DNA of 64,000 bases, from NCBI GenBank assembly GCA_947471745.1, contig CANJKZ010000910.1, forward strand, positions 1,332,501 through 1,396,500. The letters run 5' to 3'. This DNA comes from Closterium sp. Naga37s-1. Taxonomy: Eukaryota > Streptophyta > Zygnematophyceae > Desmidiales > Closteriaceae. Each line of letters starts with the position of its first letter. Positions within the stretch are counted from its first letter, which is position 1. A program made the position numbers and the translations under genes. The notes under the pieces were generated by a model. It saw only the letters and a program-made list of their open reading frames with translations. It made no database searches and was not told where the DNA came from. Shown here in pieces: positions 55,151 through 64,000 of this stretch.

Positions 55151-55976
55151 GCTGCTACTCTTGCTACTGCTCCTACTACTGCTATGGCTAGTCCTGCCGT
55201 TCTCACCTTTGACGCTGAGGGACGTGCAGTTGACTTTGACGTGTGGGTTGACGACCTACAGCTCTTTCTTCAGTGTGATTCTAGTGATGGGGTATCCCTT
55301 TTCGATCACACGTCCGGTGTTTCCACTGCTCCTACTGCCACTGCTGACAGTACGGTTCGCTCGCAGTGGACCACTCGTGACGTTGTTGCTTGTCTTGTTA
55401 TTCGTAGTCACCTGCCGCCTGCTGAGCGTGCACATTTTGGCCAGTACAAGACTGCTCAGTCTTTGTACGACGCTGTAGTTGCACGCTACTCCTCCCCTGC
55501 CACTGCTGCCCTCAGCCGCCTCATGCTGCCGTACCTTTTCCCTGACCTTGCCGTCTTTACCACAGTTGCTGACCTAGTTGCTCACCTTCGCACTAGTGAC
55601 GCCCGCTACCGCGCTGCCCTTCCCACTGAGTTCTGTGCCAAGAACCCCCCCCCCATGTACATCACCCTTTACTACCTAGTCACCCGCCTCCCTGACTCCC
55701 TTTCCTCAGTCAGGGACCACTTTCTATCCCTTTGCCCCACCGAGCTGACTGTCGACCTGCTAGAGGAGCGCCTCACTGCAGCTGAGAAGAGTATCTCAGC
55801 TGTAGGTGCTTCTCGCGGCGACCATCGCACCCCCTTCTTTGAGGGTTGTTCCCCTGTCCCCCTTCTCCCCTCTGTGGCTTCTGCTGCTGCTGTCGACCTC
55901 GTTGGCACTGAGGAGGTCCGAGCTCCGTCTGCCCCTAGTGGGAGACGCCACAACATCAGGGGCAAGGGGAGCAAGG

Positions 55977-56165
55977 GTGGTGGAGGGGGCGGCGGGGGAA
56001 GCAGTGGAGGAGGTGGAGGAGGCGGAGGAGGTGGCGGTGGAGGTGGGGGTGTTACTGGGAGTGGGGGCGTCAGTGGCGGCGGTGGAGGTAGTGGCGGCGG
56101 TGGCGGAGGTGGTGGAGGCAGCGGCAGTGGTGGTGGAGGTGGCGGTGGCGGTGGTGCTGGTCGAG
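55977..56165 (+). repeat. Gly-rich tract in copia-7 Gag
   Basis: GGAGGTGGAGGAGGCGGAGG-like units encode Gly/Ser between the Gag fold and the zinc motif. Confidence 0.9.
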
Positions 56166-58194
56166 GTGCAGCCGCGCAGCGTGGAGGCTTTGGTGGCAGC
56201 CAGCGTCAGCAGCAGCTGCCCTCCCGTGACACCCCGTCGGTCCAGCAGCTTCGTGAGTGGTACGCTGGGCGTGGGAGGTCTGGGGGTGCTAGTCCCTGCA
56301 CTTACGTTCTTCGCACTGGCACTCGTAGTGGGGAGGTGTGTGGGCTCCCACACACTACGGAGCGCTGCTTCGGTCACTTGACTGACGCTTGGCGTGCCCA
56401 GTTTCCTGAAGCCGTTGAGCTCCCTCGCTGGCATGATCTGCTTCTGCAGAATGTGCCTATCTTTGATCTAGATTTTGATGCTATCCTTGCTGCCATGTAT
56501 GCTGTGACTGATAGTGCTGAGGGTGACTGTTACCTGAGTGTCCCGCCCGACCCGGGCATTGTGGCTGCTGCTCTAGGTGCTAGTGCGTTTGCTGCTCCAG
56601 GTACTGGCGCGTCTGCTGCTCCAGGTGCTGGTACGTCTACTCTCTCTGGTACTGCACCTACTGAGTCCTTGCACACTTTCACACTTGACTCTGGTGCTTC
56701 GCGCTCTTTCTTTAGAGACAGCACCACACTCACGCCGCTCAATCGGCCTGTTGCGGTCTCCCTTGCTGACCCCACAGGGGGCCCAGTCCTTGCACACTCC
56801 TCCACGGTTCTACCGTGTCCTGCGGCCCCGTCGGGCTTGCTGTCGGGACTCCACCTTCCCTCGTTCTCTACGAACTTGGTGAGTGGAGCTGACCTCCAGG
56901 ACGCGTGGGTTGACCAGTTCACCCCTGGAGGTCAGCGTGTGACCCACTGCACTTGCTCTCGGACGGGCCGCCACCTGGCCACGTTCACCCGTCGGCCAAG
57001 GTCGAGTCTGTACACACTGACTACTGCGCCTCCTCCGGTCTCTGCGTCTGGTCAGGTAGTTGCGTCTAGTCAGGTGTTTGCTGCCGCGTCCAGGTCTAGT
57101 CCTGCGTCTGCCCCCTGCTCGTGTCGTCCTCTGTCGCACGAGACTCTCCTTTGGCACCACCGCCTTGGTCACCCCTCCCTGCCTCGTCTTCGAGGTATGG
57201 CCTCCCGTGCCCTTGTCTCGGGTCTACCCCGGTCCCTCCCTCCCCTTCCTCCGGGGCCTGCCCCCACCTGTGTTCCTTGTGTCGAGGGCAGGAAGCGCGC
57301 CGCTCCTCACTCCTCCTCGTTCTCTCCGACTGAGGCTCGTCTGCAGACTCTTCACATGGACGTGTGGGGCCCAGCTCGCGTCCGTGGACAGGGTCACGAG
57401 CGTTACTTCCTGCTGGTCGTTGACGACTACTCGCGTTACACCACAGTCCTCCCCTTGCGCAGCAAGGGTGAGGTCCCTGAGGTGTTGATCGACTGGATCC
57501 GCGGTGCTCATCGCCAGCTCAGTGAGAGTTTCGGTTCAGACCTTCCTGTTCTGCGTCGGCACTCAGACAGAGGTGGGGAGTTTTCCTCCGACCTCCTGAG
57601 GGCCTTTTGTCGTTCGGAGGGCATCCGCCAGACGTTTACGCTTCCGGCCTCCCCGCAGCAAAATGGGATTGCTGAGCGCCGCATTGGCATGGTCATGGAC
57701 GTCGCTCGTACGTCCATGATCCATGCGGCTGCTCCCCATTTTCTGTGGCCGTTCGCGGTTCAGTACGCTGCGCATCAGATCAACCTTCAGCCTCGTGTCT
57801 CCTTGCCGGAGACCACACCTACTCTGCGGTGGACGGGGAAGGTTGGCGATGCGTCCACGTTCCGTGTCTGGGGATCTCGAGCTTTTGTCCGCGATACTTC
57901 AGCTGACAAGCTGTCCTCTTGTGCCGTTCCCTGTGTCTTCCATGGTTTCCCTCCTGACGCACTCGGGTGGCAGTTCTACCACCCCACCTCGCGTCGTGTT
58001 CTGTCCTCTCAGGACGTCACGTTTGACGAGTCGGTGTCGTACTACCGTCTCTTTCCCTACCGCACTGCCTCTCTCCCCCCCCCGCTGCTCTTCCTAGCAC
58101 CACGTACTCCCCCGGTAGACCCCCTCCCCCCCCAGGGTCCTGCCCCCTCAGGTGTGTCCCAGGTAGACCCTGCCAAGCCGGTCGAGGTAGCTGT

Positions 58195-58850
58195 CGACTC
58201 AGGTGCTGCTAGGGGTGCTGAGCCTGCGGGTGCGGGGACTGGGGGTGCTGAGCCTAAGCGTGTGGAGCCTAGGGGTACTGAGTCTGGGGGTGCTGAGTCT
58301 GGGGGTGCTGAGCCTGGGCGTGTGGAGCCTGAGGGTACTGTGTCTGGAGGTGCTGAGCCTGCACGTGCTGAGTCTGGAGGTGCTCTAGGTGTCCCGTCGC
58401 GGCGGGAGCCTCTCTCTCCACAGCAGCTTCGTGAGTGGTACTCTCGGCGCTGTCGAGGTGCTGCTGGTGCTGGTACTGCTGGAGCTGCTGGAGGTGCTGC
58501 TGGAGCTGCTGGAGGTGTTGCGGGTGCTGGTGTTGCTGCTGCTGGAGCTGCTGGAGGTGCTGCTAGTGCCGGGGGTGCTGCTGGAGCTTCTGGTGGTGAT
58601 GCTGGTGCTGGAGGTGCTGCTGGTGCTGGAGGTGCTGCTGGTGCTGGAGCTGCTGGAGGTGCAGTTGGTGCTGGAGCTACTGGAGGTGCTGCTGGTGCTG
58701 GAGCTGCTGGACCTGCTGGAGGTACTGCTAGAGCTGCTGGCGGTGCTGCTGGTACTGGAGGTGCTGCTGGTGCTGGAGCTGCTGGAGCTGCTGGAGGTGC
58801 TGCTGGTGCTGGAGCTGCTGGAGGTGCTGCTCGGACTGGAGACCCTGGGG
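58195..58850 (+). repeat. Ala/Gly minisatellite linker of copia-7
   Basis: GGTGCTGAGCCTG units (GGAEPGRVEP) are followed by GGTGCTGCTGGTGCTGGAGC units (GAAGAGAAGG). Unit number and order differ from copia-3 although flanking protein is nearly identical. Confidence 0.9.
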
Positions 58851-61408
58851 CTGAGGGTACTGGTCCTGTCCTGTTTCTGGAGGCGCTGCGCGGCCGCGGC
58901 CGTACTACGTTCCGCTCCTTCAGCAGGTTCTTGGCTCCCCGCCTTCTCCTGGTCCTCCTCCTCCTTCCCTGAGTCCACCACCTGTCCCGTCCCAGTCGCA
59001 GTTACAGCCGGCCTCTCCACTGCCTCGTCCTTCTCCTTACTCTGGACCGACTAGAGGTCTTACGGAGCGTCGTGAGCCTGAGTCGCGTCCTGTGTCGCCT
59101 GAGTCTCGTTCTGCGTTGCCTCTCCGTTCTGTTCACGCTGGTCGTGTTTTGCGTCAGCGTCCTCCTCCTGTCCCTGGTACTCACTCTATGACTCTGCGTC
59201 CTTCCACTGCTCCACAGCGTGTCCTTCTGCCGTCTCCTCCTGCGTCCTCTCTTCCTGACGGTCCGGACCCTGCGTCTGACTCCCTCCATGCTGCTAGTCC
59301 AGCTGTCACGCGTTTTCTGGCCACTGCTGTCACTGACCCTTTGTTTGAGTCCACTGCTGCGTCTGCTCTTGTTACTGAGCTTGTTGACTTTGCTGCAGCC
59401 TGTCGCCTAGACTACGCCACTAGTCTTGTTGCTGAGTCTGCGTCTGCGTCTGCCTGTCCTCCGTCCGTCGGGGGTGAGTCTGCTCTTGGCACGGACGTTC
59501 TTGAGGACAGACAGGAGGAGTTTGAGTGCTTTGCCGCTTCTGTACCTCATCTCGTGTCCATGCTGATTGCCCCTGAGGGAGACCCGGATGCACCAGACAT
59601 CTCGACCCAGCGCTCTTACGCAGAGGCGATAGAGGGTCCCTACTCCTCTCAGTGGCAGGCAGCCATGGACGCCGAGATGGCTTCCTGGAAGTCCACAGGC
59701 ACCTACGTCGACGAGGTTCCCCCGCCTGGGGCGAACATCGACAGTGGCATGTGGATCTTCAGGGTGAAGCGGCCGCCGGGTTCTCCGCCTGCCTTCAAGG
59801 CGCGTTACGTTGCACGTGGCTTCAGTCAGCGACAGGGAGTTGACTTCTTCCATACCTTCTCCCCTACCCCGAAGATGACCACTCTTCGGGTACTGCTGCA
59901 CGTAGCTGCTCAGCGTGACTATGAGCTCCACTCGCTTGACTTCAGCACAGCCTTCCTACAGGGCAGCCTGCACGAGGAGATCTGGCTGCGCCGCCCACCT
60001 GGCTTCATTGGGTCGTTTCCAGCTGGTACCCAGTGGAGCCTCTGGCGGCCAGTCTACGGTCTCCGTCAGGCACCCCGTGAGTGGCACGACACACTCAGGA
60101 CGACTCTTGCTGCTCTTGGTTTTGCTCCTTCCACTTCTGACCCTTCTCTGTTTTTATGCACTGACACTACTCTGCCGCTGTTCTACGTTCTCGTGTACGT
60201 AGACGACCTCGTCTTTGCTACTGCTGACACTAAGGCACTCGCCCACGTGAAGTCTGAGCTGCAGAAGAGACACGCGTGCACAGACCTGGGTGAGCTGACA
60301 AGCTATCTTGGCTTGCGGATCATCCGGGACAGAGCACAGCGCACCATTACCTTGACTCAGTCACACATGGTGCAGCAGGTCCTTCAGCGCTTCGGCTTCA
60401 CGTACTCCTCGCCACAGTCCACTCCTCTGCCTACAGGTCACTCATTCTCAGCTCCACCTTCGGACGAGTCCGTAGAGCCGAGTGGCCTGTATCCAGAGCT
60501 TGTGGGCTGCCTCATGTACCTGATGACTTGCACACGACCTGACCTCGCATACCCTCTCAGCCTTCTGGCTCACTACGTGGCTCCCGGCAGGCACCAAAAG
60601 GTGCACTGGGATGCTGCGAAGAGGGTGTTGCGATACTTGTGCAGTACATCGGGCATGGGGCTCGTGCTTGGAGGACGGGCTCGAGTTGTCCTCACTGGTC
60701 ACGCTGACGCCTCCTGGGTTGACGACTTAGCTACGCAGCGGTCGTCACAGGGTTACACCTTCAGTCTTGGCTCCGGTTCTGTCTCTTGGCGGTCTACCCG
60801 CTCTTCTTCTGTTCTCAGCTCCAGTTGTGAGGCTGAGATCTACGCTAGGGCCATGGCTGCACAGGAGCTACGCTGGCTCACCTACCTGCTGACCGACTTG
60901 GGAGAGGCGCCTCGTTCTCCTCCAGTTCTGTACGTCAACAACAAGGCCATGCTGGCCTTGTGTCAGGAGCACAGACTGGAGCACAGAACGAAGCACATTG
61001 CTCTGCGCTACTTCCTTGCTCGAGAGTTGCAGCAGCGTGGCCAGCTTCGTCTTGCTTACGTGGCCTCTCAGGCCAACACTGCTGATGTTTTCACCAAGGC
61101 ACTTCAGCCTTGTGATCATCAGCGTTTCTGTACTGTGTTAGGCCTTGTACCTACTGTGCCTCACTTGCTTTCTTCTTGACTCTGCCTGTACTGTACTCTT
61201 TATACATATACCTGCATGCTTACACTTGCTAGGTTGTGTTCACTGTATTGTTTGTTCTCCTTTATATAACTCTGCATGTGAACTGGCCTTGTGGCCATTT
61301 GCTTGTGCTCAGACTGCGTGGTGACTTTGTGATCCACCCTGAGCTTGCTTTGCCTTTCTTGACTGGTCTTGTGACCTCTTGTTCTCCCCCACTTTGCCTA
61401 TGGGGGGG

Positions 61409-61540
61409 TGTCAAACTTATATATGCTATAGTCTGTTTAGGCTGTAGTGGGGTAGTTCTTAGAGGGTACAACACTTTTGTGTTTCCTATTTGTACCCATC
61501 TGCTTTCTAGTTCCATCATTCATTCCTCATTATTCTCACA
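61409..61540 (+). repeat. copia-7 3' LTR
   Basis: 132 bp, one difference from the 5' LTR, followed by the GTTGC duplication at 61,541-61,545. Confidence 0.97.
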
Positions 61541-61545
61541 GTTGC

Positions 61546-62688
61546 AATCTTCGTATACTATGGCACGAACCGATCATAGTAGTTCGCAAAGCCAAGGAAT
61601 TGCTGAAGTTCCTTCACGTTCTCCGGTGTCTTCCACGTACGTACGACTTTGATCTTCTTTGGGTCGACGTGGACTCCTTGAGCGCTCACCATGTGTCCAA
61701 GGAACTGAACTTTCTTCAAGGCAAACTCGCTCTTGGATAGCTTGACGTAGAACTTCTCCCGTCGAAGTATCTCGAAGACGCGTCGTAGGTGTTCGATGTG
61801 CTGCTTCATGTCCCTCGAGTAGATCAGGATGTCGTCCAGGTACACCACCACGCATTCGTCGAGTAGAGGCCTAAGAATATGGTTCATTTCGGCCTGGAAT
61901 GTAGCGGGTGCGTTGGTGAGTCCGAACGGCATGATGAGGTACTCGTAGGATCCGTATCGTGTCCGAAACGCTGTCTTATGGATGGAGTTATCCGCCATCC
62001 GGATCTGCCAATATCCCGATCTCAAATCGAGTTTTGAGAATACTGTGGCTCCACGAAGTTGGTCAAGTAGATCGTCGATCCGTGGAATCGGATACTTGTT
62101 CTTGATCGTCTGCTTGTTGAGGGCTCGGTAGTCGATGCACATGCGTAAGCTTCCGTCAGGTTTTGGTGTGAAAAGCACTGGTGCACCGTATGGTGATGTT
62201 GATGGTCGAATGAGTCCTTTGTCCAGAAGGTACTCGATCTGCTTCTTCATGTCGGCCAACTCGGTAGAGCTGAGTCGATATGGTGCTCGGAAGGTCGGTT
62301 TTGAACCAGGTTCTTCGATGATCTCGTGCTGGTGGGTTCGGTATGGCGGCAACTGGTCTGGAAGTTCGTCAGGGAGAACGTCTTCGAACTCTTCTAGAAG
62401 TTTCTGGATTGCTGGTGGAAGCTCGAGCGTTTTTCTCTCTCCTTCGTCCTCGTTGGTAACCAGTGCAACAAACCCTGCCATGGTTCGCTTCACGTCCTTC
62501 TCGAAGAGTGCGAGAGTCTCCTCCGGAATATCTCCCGTGTTGCTCCAATTCGGAAGAGGAACTCTTCTGTCTTGATTGTAAATACTCGCCGTGCGGGTGA
62601 CCCAGTTGATCTCGGGGTTGAACTTCTTCAGAAAATCTCTCCCAAGAATCAAGTCTAGCCCTTTGATGTTGATGACGGGTAGGGTCGG
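61546..62688 (-). pseudogene. gypsy-1 Pol 5' part: protease end and RT, one stop
   Basis: It encodes the end of the protease ([20 protein letters not shown]), RT with [40 protein letters not shown], the catalytic block [21 protein letters not shown] and [20 protein letters not shown] (61,558-61,560) follows at once, then the frame continues to the copia-7 insertion and matches the start of the other part across the GTTGC duplication. Only this one stop is visible in the two parts. Confidence 0.93.
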
Positions 62689-63546
62689 TGTTGAGTGATG
62701 CTACCATTCGCATTCACGTCTGTCTGCCTCCCATCATATGTTCGTGCGTTGCATGCGTGTTGTGAGTGTGCACAAGAATTTGTGTTTTGTGCGGTTTGGT
62801 TTTTCTGAGTGTGTGTGTGAATGTTATTTGGCTTGAGCAGATATCTGAAGTGACTCCTCTGCTCAAGAGCTTTCCGAGGAACCAAGTATCGCTTCAATCG
62901 GAGCACAAACAAGAAAGTTACGAACGTTGGAGTTCGTATGCTTTTGATATTTGGTTGTGGTGACTATGGGAAGTTGTGGGGTTGACTCAATATGGGGTAC
63001 AGACTTTTGGGGGTTGGGAAATTCGTCTTTTCTACTGTAGTTGCTGCCAAATGGTTGGGAGAAACCAAACCAGGTTGGCAAGTGTGGCCAAGTTGGGTTG
63101 AGGTGGATTGTGGAGGTTGGGATAGTGACAAAGGTCAAAGTTGGGTTGCCTATGGGGAAGGGAATTGTATGGCATGGGGTTTCCTTGGTTGGGGACTCTC
63201 TTGGGACCTTCCCTCTCGTCCTCCTAATCCCTTCCACCTGGTTTAGTGCTACTCCAATTCACTTGTGTGAACTTTGTGATTGAGTTAAGATTCTTATGGC
63301 AGCATACCCCCCTGTGCGCCGAAATTGATAAGTCGAGATTTACTTCACCTCTTGATACGTTTTAACTTGGGAATTGTAGCCACGGAGTAGGGCTACAACA
63401 TATATGAGTTTAGTGAAGTTTTGACTGTGCACTTTTCGTCGACGGCGTTTCTTGTGAGCGCAACTATTCTGTCCAGAAATAGGGACCAACGATTTTGAGA
63501 AATTTAGGCACCTAATCTTCATAGACTCCGTCCTTAGTCTCTAACA
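62689..63546 (+). repeat. LL-copia-B 5' LTR
   Basis: 858 bp, starting TGTTGAGTGATG and ending TTAGTCTCTAACA. It is homologous to the minus-strand LTR at 19,555-20,399 with scattered differences and indels. Confidence 0.93.
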
Positions 63547-63548
63547 AG

Positions 63549-63560
63549 TGGTATCAGAGC
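63549..63560 (+). promoter_or_regulatory. Primer-binding site, initiator Met-tRNA type
   Basis: TGGTATCAGAGC lies two bases after the LTR end, as in most plant copia elements. It primes minus-strand cDNA synthesis. Confidence 0.95.
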
Positions 63561-63782
63561 TGATTAAGGACTTTGTGGAGAGTCTACTGAAGTGTGAAGA
63601 CCCTCCTAGACCCACCATGGCCTGTGGGCGTGCCTAAGTGGAGTTCTGGAGGTTGGATGTGACTTCCGCTAAGGGGAAACTCTGCCGAAAGTTCGTTGGC
63701 GCCGACACTTGTGAAGATTGTGTGGATCTACATTGTGACCAGCAAAAGGGGGAGCTGAAACCTCTGATTGGGAGCAGAGGAG

Positions 63783-64000
63783 ATGAATCAAGGGAGTGGA
63801 GATGCAGCTGAGAAGAGGAGTGAGCCGCCACCATCCAAGATTGAAGCTTTGGATGGCTCCAACTATGAGGAATGGAGCGGGCGGATGCGGAGCGCCTTCA
63901 AGCGCTACAAGCTGCTAAAAATTGCAATGGGAGAGGAGAAGATGCCGGGGGAAGGAGATGCCCGCGATCGGTGGATTGAGAAGAGCGCGGTGCTGTACGA
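63783..64000 (+). CDS. LL-copia-B Gag, N-terminal part
   Basis: From the ATG at 63,783: MNQGSGDAAEKRSEPPPSKI, then ALDGSNYEEWSGRMRSAFKR, the typical copia Gag opening in which an L-x-G-x-N-Y-x-x-W motif begins the Gag fold. The frame is open to the end of the window, so this copy may be intact. Confidence 0.88.
   Translation, partial: MNQGSGDAAEKRSEPPPSKIEALDGSNYEEWSGRMRSAFKRYKLLKIAMGEEKMPGEGDARDRWIEKSAVLY

Larger units (their letters stand above)
55184..61179 (+). pseudogene. copia-7 Gag-Pol, one frameshift
   Basis: Gag starts MASPAVLTFDAEGRAVDFDV. In order: Gly tract 55,977-56,165; zinc motif CTYVLRT...CGLPHTTERC (56,297-56,370); protease LDSGASRSFF (Asp 56,687); integrase HHRLGHPS and CVPC, MDVWGP, VDDYSRYTT, HSDRGGEF and AERRIG (57,154-57,690); linker 58,195-58,850; RT with YVDD intact (60,196-60,207); RNase H with SCEAEIYARAMAAQELRW and YVNNKA, where the catalytic Asp is Asn (60,937-60,939). 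Compared with copia-3, four bases are missing near 58,865, shifting the frame; the rest to the stop at 61,179 is open in the new frame. The frameshift and the D-to-N change should make it inactive on its own. Confidence 0.95.
54228..61540 (+). mobile_element. copia-7: complete young short-LTR copia inserted in gypsy-1
   Basis: The 7313-bp element has 132-bp LTRs differing at one position (CCTACTTG in the left copy, CCTATTTG in the right), TG...CA ends and a perfect GTTGC target duplication. After the 5' LTR comes TGGTATAGAGCAGG (54,360-54,373), one base short of the TGGTATCAGAGC initiator-Met-tRNA site usual in copia elements. A purine tract TATGGGGGGG precedes the 3' LTR. It is oriented opposite to gypsy-1. 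Coding is open except for one frameshift. Confidence 0.98.
51842..62688 (-). mobile_element. gypsy-1: Ty3/gypsy chromovirus, split by copia-7 and cut by LL-copia-B
   Basis: The minus-strand element has a 402-bp 3' LTR (51,842-52,243), the purine tract TTGAGGGGGGGAAG, and pol with RT, RNase H, integrase and a C-terminal chromodomain. The coding part is interrupted at 54,228-61,540 by copia-7 and at 62,689 by LL-copia-B. Its 5' part, with Gag and the 5' LTR, lies beyond the window. It inserted into copia-6; the adjacent five bases are CAAGG (51,837-51,841). Confidence 0.96.
62689..64000 (+). mobile_element. LL-copia-B: long-LTR copia, runs off the window
   Basis: It is inserted in the gypsy-1 protease region (preceding bases GTCGG, 62,684-62,688). 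A long 5' LTR (62,689-63,546) is followed by a perfect TGGTATCAGAGC primer-binding site for initiator Met-tRNA (63,549-63,560) and a Gag start. The rest is beyond base 64,000. Confidence 0.93.

Noticed and set aside
54881..55183. Upstream ATG of copia-7 as the Gag start
   Set aside because: The extra 101 codons are leader repeats (Arg/Pro/Ala) that differ in copia-3; similarity to the Gag domain starts at the ATG 55,184.

Overview
The window is eukaryotic nuclear DNA: GT-AG introns, kilobase-scale satellites inside introns, and dense nested LTR retrotransposons. Plant-type Ty1/copia and chromodomain Ty3/gypsy elements, a plant-like aromatic amino-acid decarboxylase and the high GC content suggest a streptophyte green alga. 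A zygnematophyte such as Closterium is my best guess; this is an inference from element style and is not proven here.

Layout. (1) 0.85-9.07 kb, + strand: eight exons of a PLP-dependent aromatic-L-amino-acid decarboxylase-like gene with matching intron phases. Its introns hold tandem copies of part of exon 3, a CATGC pentamer satellite and a 3-kb array of a 20-bp satellite. The last exons are absent because a copia element starts 86 bp after exon 8. (2) 9.16-21.5 kb: decayed retrotransposons: copia-1 (+), a gag fragment (+), copia-2 (-, truncated), and a different copia family with a long (about 845 bp) LTR (-). (3) 21.5-25.98 kb, - strand: an unrecognised five-exon gene with a very long, charged, coiled-coil-like last exon that runs into integrase sequence; it carries three in-frame TAG codons. 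(4) 27.57-35.00 kb: copia-3, complete with LTRs and a GCTAG target duplication, with one long frame broken by five nonsense codons. (5) 35.75-42.61 kb, + strand: a decayed ZNFX1/NFX1-type SF1 helicase gene lacking its C-terminal half. (6) 42.64-51.84 kb: copia RT fragment, copia-4 (-), copia-5 (+) and copia-6 (-) in head-to-head and nested order. (7) 51.84 kb to the end: a Ty3/gypsy chromovirus (-) inserted in copia-6 and itself split by copia-7 (54,228-61,540, perfect GTTGC duplication, LTRs differing at 1 of 132 positions) and by a second long-LTR copia (from 62,689) that runs off the window.

The main story is retrotransposon nesting and gene decay rather than a pathway. The short-LTR copia family has unusual traits: LTRs of only 126-141 bp, a GC-rich repeated leader, an atypical zinc-binding motif in Gag, a long Gly-rich stretch in Gag, and an Ala/Gly minisatellite linker between integrase and reverse transcriptase. 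The host genes next to it are broken, and many of their nonsense codons are those expected from C-to-T or G-to-A change. I found no RNA genes beyond one SINE candidate and no CRISPR array.
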